Of a stretch of 49,124 nt of DNA, positions 37,379-45,291 are shown piece after piece. The position numbers and the translations under genes were made by a program. The notes below the pieces were generated by a model. That model saw only the letters and a program-made list of their open reading frames with translations. It was not told the DNA's origin and made no database searches. This DNA comes from a virus. The stretch is taken from positions 1-49,124 of the IMG/VR virus record IMGVR_UViG_3300033153_011881, one strand, 5' to 3'. The stretch's first letter is position 1. Every line of letters begins with the position of its first letter.

Positions 37379-37672
37379 TCAAAATAAACACAACTGGTTT
37401 TTATTCCTTTTCTTCCACCGTGTCAGCGCATGGTGTTTCGCATCATACCGAAGATGACATGGCGCACACGCGGCACACAGATTCTCAGGTCGGCAATCCA
37501 TCGGCCTGTGATTACAATGAGCCACAGTCAATGTCCTTTTGTGCGTATCAAACATCTCTCCCGGTAACCGGCACTGCTTCCCGCACATCTCACACTGCCA
37601 ATCCGCCTCTTCCTTCACGGCCAACGAGATCTCCGGCCAATCATCCGGATATTTACTCCAGTCTACGGGCAT
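37379..37672 (-). CDS. HNH endonuclease
   Basis: 97 aa with the HNH arrangement: QCEMCGKQCRLPG, TVAHCNHRP and CRPENLCAACAPCHLRYDAKHH. The Cys pairs bind a structural zinc. Small HNH proteins next to terminase genes commonly assist cos cleavage and DNA packaging, which fits the location upstream of the packaging genes. Confidence 0.85.
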   Translation of the reverse strand: MPVDWSKYPDDWPEISLAVKEEADWQCEMCGKQCRLPGEMFDTHKRTLTVAHCNHRPMDCRPENLCAACAPCHLRYDAKHHALTRWKKRNKNQLCLF

Positions 37673-37704
37673 CTATTCCCCTCACCATCCTTGCGCCTCA
37701 CGCC

Positions 37705-38310
37705 TTACGCCTGTATCATATCCACAAACCAGTACTTATCCACCTTGCGGATGTCGATCTCATACAAATGCTTTAAAACATATTCCTTGATATTTTGATC
37801 CAGGATCCACCAGTGATCACCTCCCTGGCGCTCGTTCCGGGCCGAATGCCCGGCCAGGTTCTGGTGCATCTTCATCCGTCTGAGTTTGAGCACGATGGCT
37901 GTCTCGGACCGGATATAGCCCCGCTCCTTCATCTTTATCCGGATTCGTCCCGGAGAATACCGTGCAAACTTCTGGAGCTGCTCGGTCTCTGCCTCGGTCC
38001 AGGTTGGCCCTTTTGCCTTTTGTTTGGCGATCCACCCCTAGGTAGTGGCATACCGCGTGATCTTCCATCTCGGCAGATGTAACGCCTTGGCCAGTGTCGC
38101 CACCTGCCCGTTGCCCGAATCACGCTTATAAACCGTTTCAATCCGCGTGTGCATCTCCCGCGTGATAATATACTTGACCGGTTTGCGCGGCTGCCCGATC
38201 ATCCCTTCCGTCATACATGGTTTACTGCAGAACCGCGGAGGATGGCCTTCAGGCCGCCACGCCTTTCCCGGTCTCTCGCAAACTTCACATATGTATTTGT
38301 AAGTCGGCAC
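37705..38310 (-). pseudogene. Zinc-finger/HTH protein split by an in-frame amber codon
   Basis: From GTG 38310 the frame reads 90 aa (YKYICEVCERPGKAWRPEG zinc finger, then HLPRWKITRY HTH), hits TAG at 38038-38040, and continues in the same frame for 110 codons (GPTWTEAETEQLQKFARYSP, RSETAIVLKLRR, RKVDKYWFVDM). From memory, full-length relatives in other phages span the break, with Leu at this place, one base change from TAG. The second part could start at ATG 37932. Nonsense mutation or read-through. Confidence 0.65.
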
Positions 38311-38365
38311 TTTATAATTGAATATTGACTATTGAATATTGAATATTTTCTCACGCAAAGGCGCA
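38311..38365. repeat. Word repeats families G and H
   Basis: TTGAATATTGACTATTGAA words followed by TCTCACGCAAAGGCGC; a similar CTCACGCAAGGC word lies at 36083-36094 before the large terminase start. Abuts the GTG start at 38310. Confidence 0.65.
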
Positions 38366-38371
38366 AACAAT

Positions 38372-38626
38372 TTAAGTCAGCGGGCGGCTACCGCTCCACT
38401 GGACTGGCTTGTTAGCCCGATTGTTCCATGCTTTTATCGCTTCCTCTTTGTAATGCCACCAACATGTTTGGCACCCACATTTCACACAACGTATTTTATA
38501 CCCATGATCTTGATTTCCAATAGCGTAGGGATAACGATCTGAATAACATTGACCATGAAATATGTTGGAATCTGTCTCTATCTCAGATGGATACCCACAA
38601 CATGGGCAAAACTTAATTTCTTTCAT
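38372..38626 (-). CDS. Lar-like zinc-ribbon (restriction alleviation family)
   Basis: 84 aa. KFCPCCGYPS and IRCVKCGCQT pairs with WWHYKEEAIKAWNNRA match the Lar_restr_allev pattern. Members modulate host type I restriction or are general phage zinc ribbons. Function here inferred from family only. Confidence 0.7.
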   Translation of the reverse strand: MKEIKFCPCCGYPSEIETDSNIFHGQCYSDRYPYAIGNQDHGYKIRCVKCGCQTCWWHYKEEAIKAWNNRANKPVQWSGSRPLT

Positions 38627-38692
38627 TTGTGTGCCTGGATGCTAACAAGTGATTATATAGATCCGCATAACTCCGCTTTTGTAGTATTATCC

Positions 38693-40351
38693 TCACTCCG
38701 CCAGTATCTCCTCCGGCACCACACCGGCCAGGTCAACACCGCTTTCCAGAAATATCCGTTTCAATTCGCCTTTCTTGCAACTCTTGAACTTCTCCCGTTT
38801 TTTCAACAGCGTTTCATAGAGAAAGGTCTTTGCCGCTTTCTGTTCAAACACCTTAAAATCTTCAGCGATCTTGTGTATCTCCGAAATAGTCTTTTTATTC
38901 AGATACTCTTCCGTGATCCGCCACTCCTTTTCAAGGGATATCCCTATATGATCCGCGATCGCCCGCCGGCCCTTCGTATCATATTGATTCTGCATGACCA
39001 CCAGGATAGACGCCTCGTTGAGTTCATCCATAGCGTCGACGTTCTCCATGGCGGACACTATGTCCCATATTTCTTCATTTCGCATGCAAAAGCCCCAGGT
39101 GTCATCCTTCGCCTCTTTGCCGTGCTTGCGGCCAAACCACTCGTGAAGATCCGTGTTTGACTTTAAGAGCGCAAAGAGGTCTATCCGGGCCGATACCTGT
39201 CCCTGCAGCCTCTCCGGCAATACTTCCTTATAAAACTGCTCCCGGAAGTAGGCCCCATGCCAGGCCGGCGGCTTGCGGACGGTGGCGCCGGCCTGCCCGG
39301 TATCCCCGGCATCGGAAGCCTTGCTTGATTCCCTGCATGCGCTGAAGCAATTTTTGTCTCCAATACACACCTTCCCTTCATTCACTCTTCCATCAAGATG
39401 CAGTATTGTTATGAAAGAATCACATTCCTTACATTTTTTAAGGGGTTTATGATTACTGTAACCGTCAAAGGCCTCATAGTCTTGCCAGCCCACATCTCCG
39501 TAAAACCGGAAACCATTGGTCCCGTGCTGTTTCCGGTACCCGGTCTTTTTCCAGTTGGCCGTGAGCCAGTTGTTCTGGTTTTGTTTAAAGCATTTCAGGT
39601 TCAGGCAATGGGCGCCTTTCAGGTCCGTCAGTTCGAACAGGCTTTTCTGGATATCGCTGTTCTGTTGGCACGCTGAACAGCCTGCCTTTTCACGGTTGAA
39701 CTTGGCGGATTTCAACTCGGGCGCATCACTATTAATGTCATTCTTTAATCGTCCGACAGAATACCCGCCGCGCCATTTAATTATCTTCCCCGTGTATTTC
39801 TTAATCTCCTTTTTATCCTGCAACCTGGAGAGCTGCTCTAAATGCCCGTATTTGAGATTCCCCTTTTCCCATGCCGTTAAAGTCTTTGTTGGCAGCGAGA
39901 GTACTCCCACACGCCGGCGGATATATCTCGGGTTGATCCCGGTCCTCTGCGCCAGATCGGGCAAGGCATCCTGCCCCCGTTTGTCAAGATAGGTCTTAAA
40001 TCCCTCCGCCTCCTCCAACTCCGTGAGGTCCTCACGATGTAGGTTCTCGATACACATCATGTCAAAGGCGTCCTCATCGGATAGGTCACGCACCAACGCC
40101 GGGATTTTTTGCCCGTTGAGGCCTCCCCCGGTTTCGGCCACGGTCAGACTCGCCCGGTACCGCCTCTCCCCGGCCACAATCTCCAACCGGTCCTCTTCCA
40201 CAGGCCGCACCAGGATCGGTTCAATCACCCCCTTTTCCCGGATCGATGCCACCAGTTCGTCAAACTTGGCCCCTGAAAACCGCTTGCGCGGGTTCAGCGG
40301 GTTAGGCTGCAACCTCTTCAACTCTACCTCCTGATAAATCTCATTTTCCAT
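38693..40351 (-). CDS. ParB-like protein with long zinc-finger C-terminal region
   Basis: 552 aa. N-terminal ParB/Srx domain: LQPNPLNPRKRF, REKGVIEPILVRP, VAGERRYRAS, IENLHREDLTELEEAEGF, then a KorB/ParB HTH (LAQRTGINPRYIRRRVGVLS). The C-terminal ~330 residues have two Cys-rich clusters (CSACQQNSD, CLNLKC; KKCKECDSF). No ParA gene is present, so it is more likely a regulator or nuclease-type ParB homologue than a partition protein. Strong AAAGGAGG. Confidence 0.8.
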   Translation of the reverse strand: MENEIYQEVELKRLQPNPLNPRKRFSGAKFDELVASIREKGVIEPILVRPVEEDRLEIVAGERRYRASLTVAETGGGLNGQKIPALVRDLSDEDAFDMMCIENLHREDLTELEEAEGFKTYLDKRGQDALPDLAQRTGINPRYIRRRVGVLSLPTKTLTAWEKGNLKYGHLEQLSRLQDKKEIKKYTGKIIKWRGGYSVGRLKNDINSDAPELKSAKFNREKAGCSACQQNSDIQKSLFELTDLKGAHCLNLKCFKQNQNNWLTANWKKTGYRKQHGTNGFRFYGDVGWQDYEAFDGYSNHKPLKKCKECDSFITILHLDGRVNEGKVCIGDKNCFSACRESSKASDAGDTGQAGATVRKPPAWHGAYFREQFYKEVLPERLQGQVSARIDLFALLKSNTDLHEWFGRKHGKEAKDDTWGFCMRNEEIWDIVSAMENVDAMDELNEASILVVMQNQYDTKGRRAIADHIGISLEKEWRITEEYLNKKTISEIHKIAEDFKVFEQKAAKTFLYETLLKKREKFKSCKKGELKRIFLESGVDLAGVVPEEILAE

Positions 40352-40426
40352 TCTCTTTTCCTCCTTTACCTTTATTAAGTTTTATTGTGTTCGCTGCGAC
40401 ACCAATTAAACTCAATCTGCACCTAC

Positions 40427-40684
40427 CTAATAAAACAGACTCTCTTGTTGCACCCGTCTCACGGCCTGATCCCTGGCCGCCTTATACACACCCTCGGTCA
40501 CCGCCACTGCATCGGCCATAACCTTTACATCCCGGCCGGGAAGACACACCAACCGGCCGCAATCCTTATCTCTCATGATCACCGCATCCTTGACGCACAA
40601 GAGGAGATCGTCCTTAGGGATCATCCGGATATGGTTATCAGAGTCTCCGTGTTCTCTGTGCCTCTGTGAGAGACATTCAGTCAT
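40427..40684 (-). CDS. Small hypothetical protein
   Basis: 85 aa, with KDDLLLCVKDAVIMRDKDCG and VMADAVAVTEGVYKAARDQA. The N-terminal ~20 codons come from family-I repeat words, so a later start (40624) is possible. Overlaps the upstream gene by 8 bp. Unknown function in the replication/early region. Confidence 0.55.
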   Translation of the reverse strand: MTECLSQRHREHGDSDNHIRMIPKDDLLLCVKDAVIMRDKDCGRLVCLPGRDVKVMADAVAVTEGVYKAARDQAVRRVQQESLFY

Positions 40685-40862
40685 CAAAGTTCAACTCCTT
40701 CAGCATTTCATCCTCGGTATTCATTGCCACACATTCGATCGTCATCCCCGTGGCCTCCCAACATGTCCCGTAACAATCCAAACCAAACGTATGAAGATCC
40801 ATATGCCCGCAATCAATCCCTTTATCCCGGCACTCATCCGCCTGCTCACATATCACGTCCAT
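40677..40862 (-). CDS. Small Cys-rich hypothetical protein
   Basis: 61 aa with six Cys spread through the chain (ICEQADECRDKGIDCGHMD, LDCYGTCWEA) and an acidic C-terminus. Could bind a metal. Overlaps the next gene by 8 bp. Unknown. Confidence 0.5.
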   Translation of the reverse strand: MDVICEQADECRDKGIDCGHMDLHTFGLDCYGTCWEATGMTIECVAMNTEDEMLKELNFDD

Positions 40863-40893
40863 GGTCTTGCCGCTTTAGTCCTGTTCTTTTTCC

Positions 40894-40981
40894 TGTTCGA
40901 TTATTCGTCAATCCTTGATCGTCATTCGATTACTTTTTTTCAACAATCGATTAACGAATAACCGAGTTACGAATTATGAAC
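40894..40981. repeat. Word repeat family A, copy 13
   Basis: Divergent full hairpin in the spacer between the 237-aa and 61-aa genes, starting TTCGATTATTCGTCAATCC. Confidence 0.75.
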
Positions 40982-41005
40982 ATTAAACACTTTACCCCGT
41001 ACTCA

Positions 41006-41719
41006 TCACGCGATAATCGCCACCTCCGGGACCATCTTCTTTATCCAGTCCCGTATCCGCTCAATCGCCTTCAGGCGCCACGCTCCGCCATCTGCCTCAA
41101 ACAGGGCACATAACGGGCTGCCGTTGGGACCGGTCTTTAACCTGAAAACAAACAGGCTCTCGGGCTGACCGATCTCAAAAAACGTCCTGTACGGCTGTAA
41201 CACTATCGGGTTCGGGATCTCGGTCTCTTCCACCCGTGTTATACCGGCCTTTACGGTCACCTCCTGGGTAACACCGTCGTCTTTGAATTTGGTTGTGTTT
41301 GAGTCCTTGAGGTTCCCCACGATGCTTAACAACTGCCTCTGCAGTTCGGTGGGCAAAAATATGGCCTGCAGTTTTATGATAAACATCTCAACACTGTAAT
41401 AATGGTCATAAAGGAAATCAGGGCACTCTGCCGTTGCAGTCAGATAGTGGGGACGTGATAAAAAATCCCCGGTCAGACGCGAGCATAAAGCGACATGTGC
41501 GGGTCCCTGCACGTGGATCAGGAGTTGGGACATATCTAATTTGTCAATATTGGTTTTTAGATAATCCGTCAATCCGGTCAGCGTATGGATATCAGTCAGC
41601 ACGGCAGGCACAGGCTCCATCACCGGGAATATTGTTTTGCTCGAGTATGATCTTTCGTTCACCTTTATTAGTTTCGGGGTTGCCATTTCCACCACTTTTT
41701 CCATCGCTTCCTTTATCAT
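41006..41719 (-). CDS. DUF2303-like phage protein
   Basis: 237 aa. TLTGLTDYLKTNIDKLD, ETEIPNPIVLQPYRTFFEI and LCALFEADGGAWRLKA match my memory of the DUF2303 (YfdQ-like) family of phage early proteins, possibly linked to recombination or replication. Followed upstream within 2 bp by the 119-aa gene. Biochemical role unknown. Confidence 0.65.
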   Translation of the reverse strand: MIKEAMEKVVEMATPKLIKVNERSYSSKTIFPVMEPVPAVLTDIHTLTGLTDYLKTNIDKLDMSQLLIHVQGPAHVALCSRLTGDFLSRPHYLTATAECPDFLYDHYYSVEMFIIKLQAIFLPTELQRQLLSIVGNLKDSNTTKFKDDGVTQEVTVKAGITRVEETEIPNPIVLQPYRTFFEIGQPESLFVFRLKTGPNGSPLCALFEADGGAWRLKAIERIRDWIKKMVPEVAIIA

Positions 41720-41720
41720 C

Positions 41721-42080
41721 TCATTCCCCTCCTTCCTGGTTCATCGATATCACGTTTCCCTTGTTTTCAAATAACGACCGCTGACCGGTCTCAAGCTCCC
41801 GGGCTTCCATCCGTCCCCGCGAATCCTTGCCAAATATCACCCTTGTCATAAAGGCCTTGGAGCCTGCCAACTTAGATGATACGGCCACATCCACCTGGGC
41901 CAGGTCCCGGTCCTCATCCGGACGGAACTTCACCTTGAGCACAATCTCCCTGGCTGCCTTAGGTTCGGTATTGGGATCCATAATGTTTTTCAGGATCCTC
42001 CCGAGCTCCAAGTCAAACATCTCCATAGCCGCACCATCACCAATGTTCGACAAACTCAATAATTCCTCTTTTGTGTGCAT
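41721..42080 (-). CDS. Small phage protein, 'replication terminator'-like family
   Basis: 119 aa starting MHTKEELLSL (ATG 42080, GGGAGGAG six bases upstream). The segment AMEMFDLELGRILKNIMDPN and VLKVKFRPDEDRDLAQVDVA is seen in phage proteins annotated replication terminator. The function named is not well supported. Paired with the DUF2303-like gene. Confidence 0.6.
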   Translation of the reverse strand: MHTKEELLSLSNIGDGAAMEMFDLELGRILKNIMDPNTEPKAAREIVLKVKFRPDEDRDLAQVDVAVSSKLAGSKAFMTRVIFGKDSRGRMEARELETGQRSLFENKGNVISMNQEGGE

Positions 42081-42109
42081 TTTCATCTCCTCCCTTTCCT
42101 TTTCCTTTA

Positions 42110-42194
42110 TTCGATTATTCGTCAATCCTTGATCGTCATTCGATTGCTTTCTTTAATAATCGAATGACGAACAGCCGAGCCCCGAATTACGAAC
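42110..42194. repeat. Word repeat family A, copy 14
   Basis: Full hairpin; its left part overlaps the 3' coding end of the 61-aa zinc-ribbon gene. Confidence 0.75.
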
Positions 42195-42338
42195 AGCATC
42201 CCTATTCGTCAATTTTTGTAGCGGTATGACCCACTCTCTCAACCACCGCCACACGGAGCGCTCACCGCAGCGGGGACAATTCTCCCCCTCAAAAATCTCC
42301 TCACAGTCAATGCAAAACTTCGCCTTTTTCAATTCCAT
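42153..42338 (-). CDS. Zinc-ribbon protein with repeat-derived tail
   Basis: 61 aa. KFCIDCEEIFEGENCPRCGE gives a Cys4 zinc ribbon. The last ~17 residues (RDAVRNSGLGCSSFDY) are translated family-A repeat. The gene probably ended earlier before the repeat arrived. AAAAGGGGG precedes the start. Confidence 0.6.
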   Translation of the reverse strand: MELKKAKFCIDCEEIFEGENCPRCGERSVWRWLREWVIPLQKLTNRDAVRNSGLGCSSFDY

Positions 42339-42436
42339 CCTGCACCCCCTTTTTTAAAAAACCTTATCAATGATCCAAATGACCGCTTTAGTCCTATTTT
42401 TCATTTCGTGGGCTTTTTCCATTCGATGTTCATCTT

Positions 42437-43771
42437 TTAAATCCGCCACCCCTTCGGCAGCCCCACCTGTATCCACTCCCTCAGATCCAGCCTCTTAATG
42501 TGTTTTTTAAGTTCCTCCACCTCCCCGATCATTTGTATGGAATCCACAGAAAGACAACGCAGTTTAATTTCAAGTTCCTCCTGGACTCTTTCAATTTTCT
42601 CCCAGTGTCTTTCAATTTCCTCTTCACTTTCCTGCTGAACTATTTCAGTCTCAAGCTGCTTCAGTGCCCTTTTGCTTGAAAACACATCCAGGACGTCCGG
42701 AGGAAGACAAGTTAGTTTAATATCGAGCGCCCTTTTGACTAGCCTCTGCTGCTGGTACATCTCACCCGGATCTTTACCCTCTACTACAATCCACCGCTTG
42801 CACTGGGGCAGATGCCGCGCCCACCACTCGCTCTGGTCTCTGCCGGCCTCGTCGTAATCGAGGGCATTGAGAATCACCGCGGCTCCCTGCAGGCTGTGCC
42901 AGGTCCGCGCGTCCGGCTTCCTTGAGGCGTTACCGAGAGGGATTGGCGCGGCCAGATCTCCGGCCTCGTTTTCGATCAGGTGCGCATCGAGTTCGGATTC
43001 GACAATGATATAGGCCCGGTGTCCCTCCCACCGGAGCATGCAATCCATATTTGACCCCGGTATCACATAATATCGCGGGTCATCCTTCTCGCGCCGGATC
43101 CGGATCCGCCAGACTTCTCCGTCATGGAAGCGGGTCTGCCGGATCATGGGGATCACGATCCCTCGAGGGATCCACAACCGTTTTTTCTGCCCGTTATCCT
43201 TAATCTCTGTCTCGAGACCCCAAGACTCCCTGGGGCGGAAAAGATCCTTCCCGTCCTTTCCCGGGTTCCATCCGAGCCGGCCAAACTTCATGGCATGCTC
43301 ATTAATCCCCCGCTCGAGCAGCATCTTCTTAGGTCCCTCATCCGCCTCCATCCGCATCAGATTCATATGTGCCCACTCCACCAGGGTGCCGGCCTTTTCC
43401 CGCCACAACTCCGGCGGCGGTCCCTTCTCCGGATCCGGTTTCCATTCTTCCATTTTCCTTTCCCTTTTCGCCTTTGGCCCCACATAGGGCCTGAACTCTT
43501 TCGTCTCTATTCCCAACCGGGCGCACGCCTCCTTGTACCCGAGCCCCTCAAAGTCCCTCAAAAACTGGATCGCATCCCCGCTCTTTTTGCATCGCCTACA
43601 CCAGTAGGCCCCCTGGCCCTCATTCGCTTCCGGCCAAACACAAAACCGGTCCGACTTCCCACCTTTCCCCCCATCACCACACCCCGGGCACGCACAATGA
43701 TATTCCCCACCTTTCCTGGAAGAGACCTTCCGAGGCTCATAATATTTTCGTGTCAGATCAAGGACGTTCAT
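42437..43771 (-). CDS. DNA primase (CHC2 zinc finger plus Toprim)
   Basis: 444 aa. N-terminal zinc finger (YHCACPGCGDGG...YWCRRCKKSG), then a Toprim domain with AYIIVESELDAHL and the acidic NALDYDEAG motif. The C-terminal ~110 residues are a coiled coil (QQESEEEIERHWEKIERVQE). Likely makes RNA primers for phage replication together with the D5-type helicase. Three bases after the upstream gene. Confidence 0.85.
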   Translation of the reverse strand: MNVLDLTRKYYEPRKVSSRKGGEYHCACPGCGDGGKGGKSDRFCVWPEANEGQGAYWCRRCKKSGDAIQFLRDFEGLGYKEACARLGIETKEFRPYVGPKAKRERKMEEWKPDPEKGPPPELWREKAGTLVEWAHMNLMRMEADEGPKKMLLERGINEHAMKFGRLGWNPGKDGKDLFRPRESWGLETEIKDNGQKKRLWIPRGIVIPMIRQTRFHDGEVWRIRIRREKDDPRYYVIPGSNMDCMLRWEGHRAYIIVESELDAHLIENEAGDLAAPIPLGNASRKPDARTWHSLQGAAVILNALDYDEAGRDQSEWWARHLPQCKRWIVVEGKDPGEMYQQQRLVKRALDIKLTCLPPDVLDVFSSKRALKQLETEIVQQESEEEIERHWEKIERVQEELEIKLRCLSVDSIQMIGEVEELKKHIKRLDLREWIQVGLPKGWRI

Positions 43772-43774
43772 GAC

Positions 43775-44140
43775 TTAGGCGCTCTCTCGAATATCAGCAA
43801 ACTCGGGCTCAGTTAAGAATTCTTTAAACGTCAGTTCGGGGATCGCGTCACACAGATCCAAAAACCTGGAATATCGCCGCTGAGGTTTTGCTTTCCGGAT
43901 TGTTCTATGGCTCCGTATTGCGGCCAGTTTCCCGGCAGCAGTACACTGAAAATAATCATAATCGGACCCGGCCCTTGCTTCATACCTTTCCACGGCTCCT
44001 AATCGCTCCATTTCAGCAAATTTCTGATCGCCAGGATTTACCGCAGCATAATTTCGATACGGACGCGGAATTCGATCGTTAGGTTTATTGATCCCCAACA
44101 TGTGCCGCAGGGTATATAATTGCTCTTCTGTGAGATTCAT
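43775..44140 (-). CDS. Conserved phage protein, unknown function
   Basis: 121 aa. MNLTEEQLYTLRHMLGI, RPYRNYAAVNPGDQKFAEME and SDYDYFQCTAAGKLAA are recurrent in phage genomes as a hypothetical family. Helical DNA-binding-like layout. Overlaps the upstream gene by ATGA and is followed by primase. Confidence 0.65.
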   Translation of the reverse strand: MNLTEEQLYTLRHMLGINKPNDRIPRPYRNYAAVNPGDQKFAEMERLGAVERYEARAGSDYDYFQCTAAGKLAAIRSHRTIRKAKPQRRYSRFLDLCDAIPELTFKEFLTEPEFADIRESA

Positions 44141-44610
44141 GGTGCACCTTCCGCGTTCTTTTCCATAAACGCCTTTGCCTTATCGCACAAATCGTAAATA
44201 TTACTTTTATTGCTCCCATCAAGTGCCATATTTGCCAGAGGGATAACGAATTCATCAACTATTTGGTCTTGAAAAGAAGGCAGCGTCAAATGTTCGAACC
44301 GGATAACATATGGCACACGATGCGGGCCGCCCATCGCGGCAATGTAGGCCATGCGATCCGGCCAGTACCGCGTGCCGCCGTCTCTCAAAAAACTATCTTC
44401 CGTCATGTCCCCTAAAGATTCCTTACGGCAAAAAATCACACGCGCCGGGTGCATCCGTTTCCCGTCGGCACGGAAATCTTTGGTGATACCCATAAAAACA
44501 ACACCAGGTCTGAATTTCTCAGCGTGCCGGGGTTTCCAGAACCGTCTCGTTTCGGTTTTAGACCGGTCAGTAAAAGCCCCCGATGTCATTGCAAATGATA
44601 CATGTAACAT
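44137..44610 (-). CDS. ASCH-like domain protein
   Basis: 157 aa. The start AMTSGAFTDRSKTETRRFW resembles the ASCH/PUA-like pattern (G..KT.TRR) followed by a beta core (PARVIFCRKESLG). Such domains bind RNA or modified nucleotides. The C-terminus is helical. AAGGAG precedes ATG 44610. Confidence 0.5.
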   Translation of the reverse strand: MLHVSFAMTSGAFTDRSKTETRRFWKPRHAEKFRPGVVFMGITKDFRADGKRMHPARVIFCRKESLGDMTEDSFLRDGGTRYWPDRMAYIAAMGGPHRVPYVIRFEHLTLPSFQDQIVDEFVIPLANMALDGSNKSNIYDLCDKAKAFMEKNAEGAP

Positions 44611-44637
44611 CTCAATTCTCCTTACCTAACCAGCAGA

Positions 44638-45126
44638 TTAACGGTTGATGTATGGCACCGGCTTTAAGTCTTTCTTGAGATACAGCGGATGCCTGGGGCT
44701 ACCCGCTTTTGTCACCCCCAAACATTGCGGAGCTTTTAAAAGGTGTATTACAGTCGCGGCTCGATCAAGGTAGTCTCCGTGGTTTCCCCACGCTGCAACT
44801 GTGACTTGAGCCTTACTGCTTGCACTGCGTATGTGAAAATCATTGTCAGGCCCGATAGGGTCATCAACGGTATAAAGTCGCTTTGGATCGGTGGAGCGAT
44901 AGGCAAAAAGATTCAACATAATCACTCCGCTATAACCCCAATCTTTCGCATATCTAATGCACCGCCTGATTGTCGGATCGTCTTTGTGTTCATCTGCGGT
45001 CGACGGGTTTAAACCTACAAATGCGGCGTACGCGCTATCCTTGCTCCAGAATCGCCATAGCGAATACCGGTAAACTCTATCAGGCGAGAACTCTGCACCG
45101 CTTTCGATAAATAGATTTGTTTGCAT
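44638..45126 (-). CDS. DUF1643 family protein
   Basis: 162 aa starting ATG 45126 (GGAGGTGAAT upstream). YRYSLWRFW, AFVGLNPSTADEHKDDPTIR and GVIMLNLFAYRSTDP are the DUF1643 hallmark segments. The family is common in phages and hosts; activity is unknown, possibly nucleotide-related. Confidence 0.85.
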   Translation of the reverse strand: MQTNLFIESGAEFSPDRVYRYSLWRFWSKDSAYAAFVGLNPSTADEHKDDPTIRRCIRYAKDWGYSGVIMLNLFAYRSTDPKRLYTVDDPIGPDNDFHIRSASSKAQVTVAAWGNHGDYLDRAATVIHLLKAPQCLGVTKAGSPRHPLYLKKDLKPVPYINR

Positions 45127-45128
45127 AT

Positions 45129-45291
45129 TCACCTCCCTCGGTTTCTCCGCCTACTCGCCCGCGCCATCCGGTTCCGGCTTTTCCGCTTCATTTTTTCTTT
45201 AGGGGTCAAACGGCCTGCGGTCTGCTCCCTCGTTTGCCCCCTGCGGCCAAAAATACCGCCCCAAGATCCGCTTTAGATTGAGAATATCCAT
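45129..45291 (-). pseudogene. Short basic ORF split by a likely frameshift
   Basis: MDILNLKRILGRYFWPQ (ATG 45291, GAGGAG upstream) runs to a stop after 30 codons, while the +1 frame from the GGGGCGG run continues with GIFGRRGQTREQTAGRLTP and a highly basic end (MKRKSRNRMARASRRRNRGR). Joined across GGGGCGG this gives a coherent ~53-aa basic protein. Either an indel, or a programmed shift. Confidence 0.45.

Noticed and set aside
37153-38310. Genome-wide reassignment of TAG
   Set aside because: Several intact genes end in TAG (e.g. 7578, 6640, 46013) with sensible boundaries, so TAG still works as a stop.
38693-40351. Phage-plasmid partition locus
   Set aside because: No ParA partner or parS-like repeats seen, and an integrase with attP is present.
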